From Erythrocercus mccallii (Eukaryota > Chordata > Aves > Passeriformes > Dicruridae), in the NCBI GenBank assembly GCA_013397435.1, contig VZRG01000006.1, forward strand, positions 1,228,960 through 1,292,959: a stretch of 64,000 bases of DNA, given 5' to 3'. The stretch's first letter is position 1; every line of letters begins with the position of its first letter. Below the pieces are notes generated by a model, which saw nothing but the letters and a program-made list of their open reading frames with translations, was not told where the DNA came from and searched no databases. Shown here in pieces: positions 38,101 to 51,300 of this stretch. The position numbers were made by a program, and so were the translations under genes.

Positions 38101-41100
38101 TGTATGTTAACAAAAACATTCTGTGCTCTAAAGAAACCTATTATTAGTTCCTACAGCACGTGTGCTTAGCCTCATTATCAGTCAGGGGACCCATTTCTGT
38201 GCAGGCACCACAGCAATCATTGCAGAATTGGCATGTAACAACACAAAGCAAACTTTTTATGCAGCCAAAGCCTTTGGATACCAGGGCAGAGTAGGAATCC
38301 CTAAAGAACAAGTGTTCAAACACAACATTAGAGCCCATCTCAAAGTGTAGCTTAGCTAATAGCACCAACTGAGCTGAATTGATTTTCTTCAGTTATTTAA
38401 ATCTCATTATATATGCTCTATTTAATTCCTCCTCCACCTAAATTGATACGAAATATAAAACAACCTGTAAATAATTTAGTGTGAAAAAACATACAAGCTA
38501 ATTAAAACCCAAAACTTGAAATCCAAACACATTCTAAACCTCTCTCTTTTTTTGAAACATCTTCTTTTTTTATCCTGGAGCTGCCTTGCTGTTTCTTTGT
38601 TTGTTTTGGAGAGACAATGTATTTTTGTAAGGTTTTTTTTTGGGGGGAGGGGGTTGGTTTTTTTCTCTACAGTGAAAAGTGCTTACAAAGAGGCTCCTAG
38701 GCTTCTGTTGCTTTGATTTTATGCCACTAATGAAGGTTTGTGATTTTTGCATTTCTGTTAAAATTGCAATTAAATGAATAAAACCTAAACGATATATTCT
38801 TTAACCATATTATCCAACTTTCCAGAACTGCAAATTAAAATGAATCTCATTATGATTATTAATCACTCTCTTTTAATTATAAAGTGGACTTAAATGCCAC
38901 CTTACAATACAACCGTAAGATCAGACTTAGCTCAGATGTCACAGGGAAGGTTGGAGGGCGCAGCAGAAAAGGGTACATTAATGCAGCAGTGTATTCCATG
39001 AGGAGATCCCAGACATATGTGCCTCAGACATGTAGAAGGCAATAATTAAAAATTAAAAATCACCTCCTCTAATTCATGAATTGCAATACTGTATACTTCC
39101 CTCTTGTGCCAAATAGGTTTTACAATGGATATTCACACATTCAGAGCTAAAGCTCTTTTTGGTATTAAAGCATTTTCAGGTAAAGTTCTTCCTAAAAACA
39201 TAATAAATGTAATTAACATCTAATTAGTATTTTCAATTAATTTCTATTATCTAGTTTCAAATTTAAAATAGTTACCACAGAATGATTTCTAATCTTGTGA
39301 TATTCTAACTGAAACCATATAATCCTCAATTTGTTTTCTTCTTACTTTTGCCTGTAATTTTTAAAGTAGTGTTTGATCCTTCAAAAGATCAGTTTACAAA
39401 CACACATTAAGATAAATATTTTCACATTCTTACACAGCACCATGTGTAGGGTTCTGAAAATAGTAGATAGTTCCAAAATTTTATTTCTACTCTCCAATTA
39501 TTTCAAATCTATTAAGGAAAAGTGAACTATTAATCTTTTATTTAATCTAATAATGAAAATCTTTCTGAAATATGACCCATACTTTTAAATGAGTCACAGT
39601 TTCTGATAAAATAAATCAGTTTATTATTTCAAAGAAATAAAGGAATGCTTCAGTTACATATTCCTAACATTACTATTCTTACTTCCTACTTAAGAGCATC
39701 CTGAAAACAAAGCTTTTTTTGAACCCATTCTTATGTATTACTCAAACTATGTTCTGACTCTCTCTCACACATACACACAGAAATTGTCACCTGAAATTGT
39801 CTAAGCTACAAAGCCAAATTATGCAGAGCTTGGCATCATCCCTTCTTTACATTGTCAACGGGAGCCTTAGATCTCAAATGGGAGAAGAGCCACCTAACAT
39901 GTTTTTTATTTGGGGAAAGGTTGTTTTGTAGCTTAATTAAAACACTGTCTGACAGTTCAGAAGATGGGAATTTGTTTCTTCCGCAAAGTTTGACAACATC
40001 CTCAGCTAAAATGTGATAATGCATCCTATGCAAGAAATAGTGGAATATGAATTGAACCTTAGCCTCGAGCTTCAAAAAAAATCAGCTTTAATAATTTTAC
40101 CTTTCATTTATTTCCACTAATTTTCTCAACAGAAATACAACTGCCTGCTTAGCAGATATATGCATCTAGAATCTTTTAATTGAGATTTTTAATGTACTTA
40201 AAAGAATGCCCACAATGAGTTTTATAACTATGAGCAAACATCAAAAGAATTATTTTCATATAGTAATACTATATATGCTATATACATACTTTGGATGTAT
40301 TTTGCACATTCACAATTAAACATCAACTATAATCCAAGGGGATCAGAAGTTTCTTCAACAATTCTTTTTGGGAGTTTTTGTTTGTAGATTTGGTTTTCGG
40401 TTGGTGTTTATTGTTTGTTCATTTTGCTGTTGTTGTTTTAATTTTAAAAAAGCCATTTTTCTGAATGAGAAACTTTTATTGAAATTACAAGTGTTGTTAA
40501 AAAAATACTTCCTACATCCATAGTACAATTATTGGCCTAAATAGGGATTATAGGAATGAATAGGAAAAAGTGGCAAGTGTGGGTCTGACAGCAAGGCTCA
40601 CCTACCTCTGAAAGCTATTTTGTATATTGGCCAGATGAAGCAATAGAATGCATTTCACATGGATGCTTCCACACCCTTCAGTGTAATACAGCTAAATCAG
40701 AGCTTTCTTCCCTCTGGCATGTGTGACAGAAATAAATATGAACTTCCATTCACCCCAGTTTATATGAAATGAGAAGAGACATTCTTCAGCAGTTTCCACA
40801 GGAAGAACATGGTGCATCTAAACTTTTACGCCTGTCAGGTGTGGCAAAGACTAGTCTAAGGATACACTCTTGCAGCAATAATGGCATTTGTTTCCAATTG
40901 ACTTCAAAGGATGATCTGAAATAACTATCCTACAGAACATACAATTAATGATATCCTCTCATTTGGTCCTTCAATTACGTGCCACACTGGAACACTGGGG
41001 ATGGGGGAGTGGGGGGGTGAAATTTAAAAATTAAAAAAAAAAAGAAGGAAATAAATTGTCTTGTTATACCTGCTCTCAAAACAATTTTACCTATTTAGGT

Positions 41101-43060
41101 TTTCTCAATTTTGCAATTTTGTAGACTAAGCATGTGCTCATTTTCAGCTTGCCAGCTGTTGAGAGATGACTCCTGGATCTCCAGCAACACAAGGCACAGA
41201 CTTCTCTTTTCCAGAAACAACACATGGAAAAAATGCTGCAGCCAAATCCCCTGAGGAATGTGCCAGCCCTATAACTCAGAGATCCACAGGGACAGACCTG
41301 TTCTTGTCAAGTCTCAGTGGTCACCTCAGGGCTATAACAAGTGTAAAAAAACACCTGGCAAACTCCAGTGAAGTGTAAAAGGTGGAAATATCACCAAGAC
41401 TATATTTTATCCCCCCTCTAATACTGCCTGGCAGAGCACAGACATAGTGAATAAGGCCTTGGCTCTGCTCATTCCAGTCCTTTCTGCAAGAAAATAATTG
41501 GCAGCAAGTTGTCAGCTCCCTATACACGGCAATTCCAGCCAGGGCAAGGCTGTCAGTACAAGAAGGCAAAGAGTCCATCACCTGCTTTATGCTCCACCCC
41601 TGTACAGCTTGATGAGCAGCAGGAATTTGCCTTGCTTTAAACTCCAGGCAGCACACAGGTACACGTGTCTGTCACTGGAAATGCACATTTAAATGCTACT
41701 GGGTTTTCTGAAACAAAGTTTTCTTAACATGCATGGATGGAGAAAGAGGCCAGATTAAATGTGAGATTAAATGATAATAAATTCCCCATTTTTTTTTAAT
41801 GAAATGTTTTGTTTATCAGTAAAACAACTAAGGATGAAAATCATAATGAATCTCTCTCCCATGCACGCAATCTCTTGGTAGAAAAGCATCCAATGAAAAT
41901 TAAAAGGAGAGATGGAAGCTGCTCAACACTGCTGAAGGCATGCTCTCCTGTTTCTTTTTATTCGGCAAAAGCTGTCAAAAAATCCACATCCTCTGATGTA
42001 CTTGCATTTAGCATAGGGACTTATCAATTATTTATCACAGAGAGTTTTGTCAGACTGGGATTAAGATGTCCCAAAACTCCCAAGAGGGTAATTCATCATA
42101 ACACAATATAGTGTGCGCATAATGGACCGCCACAAAAGGGTCAGCTGACAAGATGGAAGTGAATGATGGGTGAATTAAGGTCACGGGCCTGATGCGAAGA
42201 CATCGGACAATACACACCCAGCCTGTCAGTCAGAGCATTAAAAAGCAGAAAGTACATAAATATGAAATAGCAAACAAACAGATTGGCTTTTGTTTCCTTG
42301 TTCCTTCCTAACAGCTGAAAGAAATGAAGCTGGAGCTAATGAACACATCCATGCTGTGAGCCAGTACACTACAGTGGCTGCCACAGCTCCAACTCAAAGA
42401 GAAATATCCTACAAAAGTTCCAGGTATGGATTAATAAGGCCAAGTGCCATGTTTTCTTCTGCTTGCCAAAAAGTGGTTTATTTCTGTGTTTTTCTACTCA
42501 CAACATTCTTATGAGGACCATGTTTCTGTAAAAAAGAGCATCTTAAACCAAAGCAAATTTACATTACATATGCTTTACTACTTCTTTTACTACCACAAAT
42601 TTATAAATCTAGAAATACAATTGACCCTGAACTATTTCTTAAAAAAAAAGAAATAGCAAATACCTATAAGCAAATAGAATTTGTCAAAGAAACAGAAGTG
42701 AAGCAAAAAATTTGTCTCATTTCAACCAAGACGATGAAATCCCTGGTGCTCCTACTTGGTCACTTCAAATAGGAAGACAATAAATATTATTCCACTTGCA
42801 ATTGTAATACACTACTGGGGCACTACTACTACTACTGTTATATACCGCATTCAGCGCACTCCTCCCCTTCAGCTGCTTTCGTCCAATAACAAAGATCTCT
42901 ATCTAGCTTGTTCTTTCCCAGAAAAAAAAATAGGAATAACGAAACCATTGCAAACACTAAGTACAAGTGTTCAAGAGGTTCATCTATTGTTTTGTCCCAG
43001 TCATCTCACTTCATCCACTTACATATTTCAGAGATTTAATCTTTGGAATTAGTAACAAAG

Positions 43061-44066
43061 TTCATAGAATGATAGAATGGTTTGGATTGTGAAACTTCTG
43101 GGGATCCACAACTTCTTTGAGTTTCCTCGGGACTCTGCCCTGATGGCGACTTGATAGAGACAGCCTTGATCCAGTTGTTCAAAAACCAACTTTAATAATG
43201 CAAAGCAAACAAACAAGAAGGTGTACATTGTATTTGGAGCAAACTGGAAAAACGCAGTACAAGGGGCAAAAGGCAGGGCCCAGGGTCAGACAGAGGTATT
43301 TATACATTCTGGCATGGGAAGGAGGTAAGGTGGGGTCTGAGGGAAGGGTCCAATAGGGGAGAACGATTAGCAATATTAAAATTCCTGCAGCAAAAATCAA
43401 CCTATGGTAACACAAAGAACTAGGAACTTTCTAACAATTTGCATCAATTTGCAACTGAGGAGGCATGTGAGTAAGCCTCTTGATTACTATGCTTAGAAAG
43501 GGGTTTCCCAGGGCATTAGTCCAGAGTTTTCCCTGGGGAAACCACTCTCTACAGGATTGGAAAGGAACTTAAAGGTCATCTACTTCCAACCCTGGGACTG
43601 CTGCCATGGGCCAGGATATCTTCCATTAGCCCAGCTTGCTCAGGGCCCCATCCAACCTTGCCCTGAACATTTCCAGAGACTGGGCATCCACAGCTTCTCT
43701 GGGCCTGTTCCATGGCCTCACCACCCTTACAAGTAAAGAATTTTTTTCTAATAATCTATCCACACCTACCTTCTTTCAGTTTGAAGAACTGAAGCCACCC
43801 CCAGTTTTCCTATCACTACATACCCTTGTTAGAAGTCCCTCTCCAGCTCTCTTGTAGCCCCTGTAGACATTGGAAGGTGCCCTAAGGTCTCCTTGGAGCC
43901 TTCTGTTTTCAGGATGAACAGATCCAACTGTCTCAGCTTTTCCTCATGGGAGGGATGGCCCAGCCCTCTGACTATCTTTATGGCCTCCTCTGGACTCACT
44001 GCAGTAGGTCTGTGTCCTCCTTTTGTTGGGGGTCCCAGAGCTGGATATAGCGCTCCAGGTGGGGTA
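43061..44066 (-). mobile_element. CR1 LINE, minus strand, split by an LTR insertion
   Basis: CR1 3' end in reverse orientation. Its tail, read on the plus strand as TTCATAGAATGATAGAATGG, lies at 43061-43080. The element continues after the inserted LTR from 43554 (GGATTGGAAAGGAACTTAAAGG) through blocks typical of CR1, such as GACTGGGCATCCACAGCTTC and GGCCTCCTCTGGACTC, and is lost at about 44066 (CTCCAGGTGGGGT). The CR1 portion without the insert is about 540 bp. It is 5'-truncated and has no usable open frame. The element predates the LTR that sits inside it. Confidence 0.92.
43090..43553 (-). mobile_element. Solo ERV LTR nested in CR1, minus strand
   Basis: A 464-bp LTR inserted into the CR1, bounded by the 6-bp duplication GGATTG at 43084-43089 and 43554-43559. 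On the minus strand it begins TGTAGAGAG and ends AGAAGTTTCA, so the TG...CA ends are intact. A TATA box (TATAAATA, minus strand) lies at 43297-43304 and an ATTAAA polyadenylation signal at 43191-43196. This gives a plausible U3 (about 43330-43553), a short R and a U5 towards 43090. No gag, pol or env sequence is present, so it is a solo LTR. A 6-bp duplication suits ALV-like or betaretrovirus-like integrases. The 78-codon frame inside is not a gene. Confidence 0.88.
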
Positions 44067-44136
44067 ATTTACAGATAGAGAAAATGCACATAAAACATAA
44101 CCTTGTATTATTATAAGAAGTATAGTACAGTGATAG

Positions 44137-44159
44137 CCTAGTCTAGTCTAGTCTAGTCT
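44137..44159. repeat. (CTAGT)n microsatellite, about 4 units
   Basis: CCTAGTCTAGTCTAGTCTAG reads as four perfect pentamers followed by a partial unit. Confidence 0.9.
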
Positions 44160-46181
44160 TGAATTGTATTCTCAAAATGCCTTATTTCTCCTGCTGTTGT
44201 GTAAGTTAGTGTATCAACCAGCCAGGTATGTGTTATTCCTGTCTTCAAAGTTACTGCAAACTAAAAATAATTCAGTATCAATCAAAGCTGGTGAAACAGC
44301 TTCCAGTAGCTTCTGCAGCTAACTTGCCTTCAAACTGTCCTATATATCAGTCTCATACCTGAGCCCACCTCCTCAATCTACTTTGTATCTGAAGATTCCT
44401 TTCAGCAATCTGCACAGCTTCCAGTCTTTCCTATTCCAGCCTGTAGCAGAGCCAGCCTGCTCCTTTTCACAAACACACTGTTTTCAACTTTTCAATCACT
44501 CACAATTTTCAATTTCAGGCATAAGAACTCTAATCTAGCCTGAGTAATCAGCAGTCATTATGGACTATACTCAGTGCTCAGAAAATCAGTTATATAAATT
44601 ATATAATCTTGATATCTTTTTCTCAATGGGCTTAATTTAGGATTTCAAGGATTTCAAGTTTCCCCCTTTGACTGCACACTTGAAAAACTCTAGTCCTCAG
44701 AGATCATAAAAAATTCAATAGAGCTTTGCCTTTCTGAGAAAAGTAAATTGTTATTGGTCTTTTCACTTTTCTTATTGAATTCTTATTGTTTATTAGTGCA
44801 ACATTTACCTTTCCAGGACTCTCTTTCGTGTGCATTGATGTTAACAAGGGGGGCAAGAGAAATATGAAGAAACCTGGATTAGAGTAGTGGAAGTTGGTTT
44901 AAACTTCACCTCATCTTAGGGGAACGGTAATGCAGGACTGGAGATATTTTTGATTTATGGCAGCTGGATGTAATGACCTGATCACATGTAATGGTTATGA
45001 AATACTCCAGCATAGACTCTGACAAAATGCACATGGATAACTTAAATCCCATTTATATTCCATATGTAGATCCCTAGTTTTGTTCTGGAAAGGGATCAAT
45101 GTCAGATAACAAAGATGCCTGCTATGAAGTTAGAATGAATAACATGAACTCTAGCGGGGAGGTTTCAGTTTGGTTTCAGTTTGGTTTGGATTTTTTAAGA
45201 TTATAGGTGGAAATTACAATATGTTTGTCTTCTTTTGTGAATTGACTGTATTTTGAGAGATCTGGGTTCTTCTGACAGTTTAACTTTGATTCTGTATTAT
45301 CTGCTTTGTGAGTCTAAGAGGTAATATTGATCTGAGCCTTCAGAATTTACTTTCCCCAACAATGTTTGATATTAGTCATTAAGCTGAGACCATTTGTCAC
45401 TTTCTTTCACTAAAGTGAGTCATCCTCTGAAGATATCCTTTGTTGTTCTTAAGGACTAATATAACTATCGATTTATTGTCAACACATCTTCTCTGTTAAT
45501 GGAATCTATAGACTTTATCCTTCCTCATTCTCATCTTCAACTGCCGCTTGAGAAAGTTGCAGTCTTAATTCGAAAAAGCAAATGCCAGTTGTGATAGTCA
45601 TGACACTTATTTACTTTCTTACTCCTGTGTGTTTTGACATCTTTTTACACACACTCGATAATGGTTCCTTTTCAGGAGTTAAAAGAATTTTTCTGAAGGT
45701 GCTACTTTGTTTGTTTTAATATAACAATATTTTTGGTAAGCAGAGAAGCACATTAAACTCAACCAGTTTCAGACTGGTTTCGGGTATCACAAAATAAGAG
45801 TGTTCACTCAAAGCAGGGTCACTTCAGAGTTAGATCAGAGTTAGGTGACTTTGGCTTATATCCAGTTGTTCTTTTGTTTTGTTTTATCTCCAGAATGGTG
45901 ATTTGAAAATATGCCTGGGCAACCTATTCCTGTTGACAATCCTTCATCTTAAAATTGTCTTTTACCAATTTCTAACCACAGTTTATCCTACTGGAAATTT
46001 TATTTATTGCTCCTTTTCCTTTTTCTGTGATAATTTTGAATGAAATTGATTTGTGAAATGAAAGTGAAAATGAAAGAATTTGCATTTCAATAAACACCAT
46101 GAATTTGTTCAAAATTCAAATTAAGCAAGAAGTCTCAAGAAATGCAAGCTTGCCACTTTTTGTGTGTGTACCTTCTATAAC

Positions 46182-46220
46182 AGCATTTAGGAGATCACTT
46201 AGCATTTTAGGAGAGCACGT
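46182..46220. repeat. Imperfect tandem duplication, 19-20 bp unit
   Basis: AGCATTTAGGAGATCACTT is followed directly by AGCATTTTAGGAGAGCACGT. The copies differ by one indel and a few substitutions. Confidence 0.8.
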
Positions 46221-47556
46221 TCTTCTTACTCTCATTCTCAAAATATCCTGTTTTATTGAATTAAGATTATTTTATTCTGGACCTTTTAAGGAGACAATTT
46301 AATCACATACATTATCAAAAAAAACTAACACTGTAGAAGGAGCAAATGCAGATTTACTAGTAAGTTTCAATAATGAAAATATCTTCTTCTTAAAAACTTC
46401 AACAAAGTAAAGATAAGTTTGATAATTATTTTAAATGAAAATTTGAATAAAAAGAAAAATCGGAAGTTTTCAGATAGAGGTTTCCAGATTATGTTTATGA
46501 TCACCTCTCCACTATGAGAACAGACATGTGACAGTTATTTATCCCAACTAAAATTTTATGGACAAAGTCCTTTTATTTTCTGTAGAATTTGCATTTTTAA
46601 TTTATTTCAGGTAATTTCATCAATTAATTTAAAAGTCATGACAAATAGACGTAGTTTGCATACCTGAGTATGGCTCCTACTACACAACAAAGGGAAACAG
46701 GCACTGTGGCATTTTAAAAGATTCACAGCTTTTAACAAACTTGTCTCTTTCCAGGCACGGATTTTTAAAAGGGAATGAAGAAATCTTGCAGGCAAATGAT
46801 TCATACTTCTTTTCATTTAATAGAACTGTTCCATTAGGCAAAACAGTTTGGTGATATACCAGTATATATCAATATATTAGTAAAATACTAAGCAATAAAA
46901 AATATTTATATTATCTTTCAGGTGCATGGCTGGTTTTTTTGTATGACCTCAGACAAATCTTACTGGCAATGATAGTTAACTGATTTTTTTTTTTTTTTAT
47001 TCTGTTCCATTTTTTTCCCATGTAAGAAAATTAATGCAATTTTTATTCTTGCTGTACAGGTAGGTTTCTTGTTACACTCTAACAAATGAAGGTCAGGAGT
47101 AGAGCTGGGGGAAAATTGCTCTCTAAATGCATCCAAACTTTGTGGCATTTCAAAAGACAACCATTTTACCCTATTCTTTCATCAAAGAATACTCTCTTCC
47201 ATGTCCCAAGGCTTACATTTACCCAGGATTTTGAAAATTTCAAAATCTGCAAAATATTTTCTGGGAGATGGGATGATAGATATCATGATATGAGGAAAGA
47301 GGGATTCAATAGCTGAAGTCTCCAGCCTGCATGAGAGTTCAAACATTTTACTCTCAATTCATATGAGAACTGGCAGTGAGGCAGTAAAAACCAATGCTTC
47401 TTCTAATGGCAATTTATTACATAATTACCCATGACAGGATTTACATGCTACATTATTACATTAAAACACCTTATAAAAAGAAAAAAACCTCTAGAAAATA
47501 AATGAAGAAATTAAAAATTCCAATCTATATTTCATACTTGGAAAACAGGAACTCAC

Positions 47557-47688
47557 CAGATGCATATTTTTTGAATGTACGAATAAAAGTACAGCCAGTG
47601 TTCCATATTCATGAAAAGCGTTGCTGAAAATATTCATCGTGTTCATCTCCAGGAAAATGTAAATTATCTGTATCACGTTGTGCAACCT
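47557..47688 (-). CDS. Candidate 132-bp internal coding exon, unknown protein
   Basis: I do not recognise the protein. On the minus strand, an excellent acceptor (CCTATACCTTTCTCCCTTTATAG) precedes 132 bases that are open in phase 0 for all 44 codons and end CATCTG|GTGAGT, a good donor. The predicted residues begin RLHNVIQIIYIFLEMNTMNI and include FHEYGTLAVLLFVHSKNMHL, a helical pattern that would suit an armadillo/HEAT-like or other alpha-helical repeat protein. That family suggestion is inference only. The segment has CpGs at several codons. Entry and exit are both phase 0. To reach the 24467 exon in frame, either the alternative acceptor there or an unseen intermediate exon is required. Confidence 0.42.
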
Positions 47689-48330
47689 CTATAAAGGGAG
47701 AAAGGTATAGGCTTTTCTTTACATGACAGTTTTCTCATCTAGTTAGTCTTATCTGGGCAATCCAGCTTTTTCCTCTTCATCTGACTGTGTTAGGCTATTT
47801 CACCCTTCCAGTCTGTTCTCAGCTTTGTGCATGCAGCTACTGACTGGCAGCAGTGGCCTTTCCAACAGACTCTGTGGAGTTATTTGAAATATTTAATGAC
47901 AGTAAACTGTTCAGAAGTTTTACCTAATAATTGACCTCAACAGTACACTTAAACATTTTTTTACTTTGCCTTGGGACTTCTAGCTGTCCAGGATATTCAA
48001 TCATTGCCTCTAATCAGTGCTTAACTATTAATATGTTAAAGCATTTAAGACTTTAACAGGAAAGTGATTGAGGAAATCGCTGCTTTTAATGTGGCATATC
48101 TCACAGCCACCCAGGGCACCTCAACTGTGCGGTTGTTCAGCTAGTGAGCAGCCATCATTTGCACGTGGGGAGCCAAAGGTATCACTCTGAGGAGGCAAAT
48201 TCTCATTTCTGGATGCTTCTTACAGGCTAAACTTATACAGTGGCTGCTTCAAGCCAGGCCATGCCAGTCAAATGTATAAAGAGAGACATTCCTGTGAATC
48301 TTCTCCCTCTGTGGATTTCAAGTCCTTCTT

Positions 48331-48382
48331 CTTTACCAGATAATCCTTGAGATCTCTTTCCAACCTGATATACTATGATTCT
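48331..48382 (+). mobile_element. Short CR1 LINE 3' tail fragment, plus strand
   Basis: About 52 bp matching the extreme CR1 3' end: ATCCTTGAGATCTCTTTCCAAC followed by CTGATATACTATGATTCTTTT. This is a heavily 5'-truncated insertion, and the left boundary is uncertain. Confidence 0.75.
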
Positions 48383-51300
48383 TTTGAACCATCAACCATG
48401 ATAAAAAGTAACTTCCAAAAAAAGGCATTACCTCAGAAAAAGTCTGGGTTTAGGGAGACCGGTCCATTTTACAGTGGATTTGATAGATATGTTCAAGTAT
48501 TCTGAGAATTTAGCTTTTTAAACATTCTCTCACTCATGATACAAGTCAGCAACAAACATTACCTCATCATCTGAACATCTCATAACTGCCTATGAGTTTT
48601 CCTCTGGAAAAAAAAATGGTATCAGTCATAGCCAGAGACGGGATTCTGCAGACAACAACCACTAACTCACCCAAGATTGGCCACTGCTGCATTATGGTTC
48701 TGACATGTTGTAGTCTGCCACTCAGAGATCTTCACTACACCTCCCATATTAGGACAAATGTCCCAATTCTTCATAGGAAAGGAATACTCCTTTCCTTGAT
48801 GAAAAACTAAATGCTGACTTTCCCTGAAGATTTGCACACACTGACAGTGGAATATTACTTCTATCACACAGTTTGCTTATTTCAAAAAGCTTGGTATCAT
48901 ATTTTGTTGCTTTGTTTTATTTTGATGTATCTCTAACAGGCAGCACTGCTGCTGAAGCTGCTAGTCAGAGCCCAGATTAACTGTGCTTATCGGTCCCTCA
49001 TTTGATTCGCTGTAATAACATGCAAAATGGAAACACCAAAGCATTGGTCAGAACTCTTGTAACCCAATCACCAGCTTGTCCGATTTAGATGTGTCAGGCT
49101 CCTGTTCAATTTTTCCACTTCTAATTCCTCTAAAAGACCCTCAGTGGCACTGTCAGCTGCCATCCACCCAAATTCAACCTTTAAAGACAGAAAGGTCTCA
49201 AGTCAAAGCAAACCAGGAGAAGACTCCTGGCATCTGTGAAAACAAATGAATTCACAATCCTCTTCACTCATGGCATTGTCAAATTATACAAATTAGCTGA
49301 CACTGAAATGCATCTAGAAAAGGAATCTCCCCTTTTTAAATCTTCACAAATATTCTAGAGGAGAAATATCTCAGCCTTGCAGTAAGATTTCCATTTGTAT
49401 TAGTAATCCTGTTGATTAATTGCACTACTAATTCTTCAGGTAAAGGAAGCTGTTCCTCCGTTGAAAAGGTACCAAGTCAATCTGACTCCTGTCAAATCCT
49501 CACTGTGTTAAAAATCTTCCCAGTAGGAATCAAAGCAGAAGTGATTGCATAAAACTAGATTTGGCCACTAAAAAAAATATTTCCATTCTAAATGGTAATG
49601 CAGTCAAAAAAGACCCAGTTGCTTGAGTTTGCTGTAATTATTTGTAAGGAAAAAAATCACTACAGAATAAACTCCCTGAGAAATAGCAGGGAAAAAAAAA
49701 AAAGAAAATGGAATTACCTGCCACTTGAGAGTTTCTGCAACACATTTCAGCTGAGAGAAGCTGAGTTCGTCTTTGTTTGGAAGCAAAGAATAGCTATCAT
49801 AGCTATACATGCTGTTATTTATCAATATTATAATGATGATACTTCACACAGCTTTTTTTTTCTGCTTTCGTCCTCAAGTTTTTTCACTGAAAAATTTAAT
49901 TTTCAAGTCCATCTGGTACAGTGGCGTGTTGTGCACATAAAACAAGCCTCGGATGTAGCAACAACAATGCCTTTATGTGTCTTCTATGTACTAATCTTTG
50001 CTTTAACATAGTCAGGCTCTCTAACACAGTCTATTCTTATCCTGTCATTGTTTATTCATCTAAGAGTTCTGCTCTAGATGCATCTGATTTGGAAGTCAGA
50101 AAAAAAAGGACTGTTTCACAAGTAAAGCACAAGTGGAAGGATGATTTATTAGAAACAGCAAATAAAACATGATATGACTACAGTCAACTGAATTGGCAAG
50201 TACATCTGGACCCTGCATTTAACCTATTCTCAATCTTCTTTACAATGCACATACATAGAACGAATATTTCATGAAATTAATCATTTTTGCAGTCCCTCAA
50301 ACAGAGCAGTTTCTACAAGCTTCTGCATACAAACCAGAATCAGTCCATATTACAGAAATGGATCCAGTTCTGTTTACTGTATATTTCACAGGCTTCAAAA
50401 TAATCATGCTCAGTTTTTAACTAAATTTATACCTGAGCCTAATTCTAACCTTTAATTCTGTTGGAACATATTGATTCCATAACTTCTGGCAGCAAACTAG
50501 AAGTCCCACCAGAAATAACCATTAGGCTGGATAATAAATCAGTGTCTTGACAATGGTGTTGTATGCTCATCACAGCAAAAAGCAGCTGAAAATGACTTTC
50601 AGGGTCTACCAACGTGGCCACAAGTTATTTAGAATGTGCAATTATATTTACTCATACAACTGAGGGGAACCAACCTCTGCCAGACCAGCCCAAGAACCTC
50701 AACTTTGACAGGAAAGATGCTTTATTCTGTAATAGGGAAATTCACAGAACTAAATTTCTTTCTAATTCAGACAATTAATAAAAAGAGATCGCAAAATACA
50801 TTGGAAGAGAAAAGTGGAGAGGACACATACCCTCTGCAAGTTCTTCATGGTGAAGTGTTTTGTTTATTTTCCTTTTAAATATGCCACTATTTAGCAAAAT
50901 ATATGTTTCTGACTTTCCAGAGGTGGCTCAGGCACACACTTAAGCACAATCCCATTGCTTCCTAGGAAACAGATGAGGTATCACATTTCCTACTATAATG
51001 TCAGTTCTTTTGAGATAGAAAGGTATGTTTGTTCTGTATTGCATATGCTGAACCTCCAGTCCCCTGGATATTTAACAGTGGAGCTTTATAATCATAAAGA
51101 ACAATTTCAGATATCCATTGACTGCAGTATAGTCTACTGTCTTTTTTTATTCCAACTCTTGCATACAGTATTTACTATACATATGACTGGTTCAATCCAC
51201 TCTGTTGTGCTGCTCACATCTTGTTTGGCCTTGCCATATTCCTACTGGCACTACTGACACTTTCTACAGTCTTTGGATTAAGGTCATGATTTAGCTGGAA

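Larger units (their letters stand above)
27563..43060. other. Long noncoding stretch, no supported gene
   Basis: About 15.5 kb without a supportable gene or named transposon. It holds simple-sequence tracts near 29202, 30564, 34752 and 35096, a G-rich run near 40997-41017, and many short chance frames. Pockets that keep CpGs or look more complex than their surroundings, notably 41800-42260, are treated in the findings as possible conserved noncoding elements. A minus-strand 133-bp splice-like open segment at 29362-29494 was considered but has an incompatible phase. Under the gene hypothesis this is part of a very long intron. Confidence 0.6.
44067..47556. other. Noncoding DNA, no supported gene
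   Basis: AT-rich sequence with no named transposon. The stretch contains a (CTAGT)n microsatellite, a GGTTTCAGTTT duplication near 45162-45186 and the 46182-46220 duplication. Under the gene hypothesis it is intron directly downstream of the 47557-47688 exon. Confidence 0.6.

Noticed and set aside
39064..39102. Minus-strand phase-0 segment reading REVYSIAIHELEE
   Set aside because: The donor GTGATT is weak and the acceptor region is purine-rich; the segment is short enough to be chance.
48432..48501. Minus-strand 70-bp segment with splice-like borders reading YLNISIKSTVKWTGLPKPRL
   Set aside because: Exit phase 2 does not fit the phase-0 entry of the neighbouring candidate exon at 47557-47688, and the donor GTAATG is weak.
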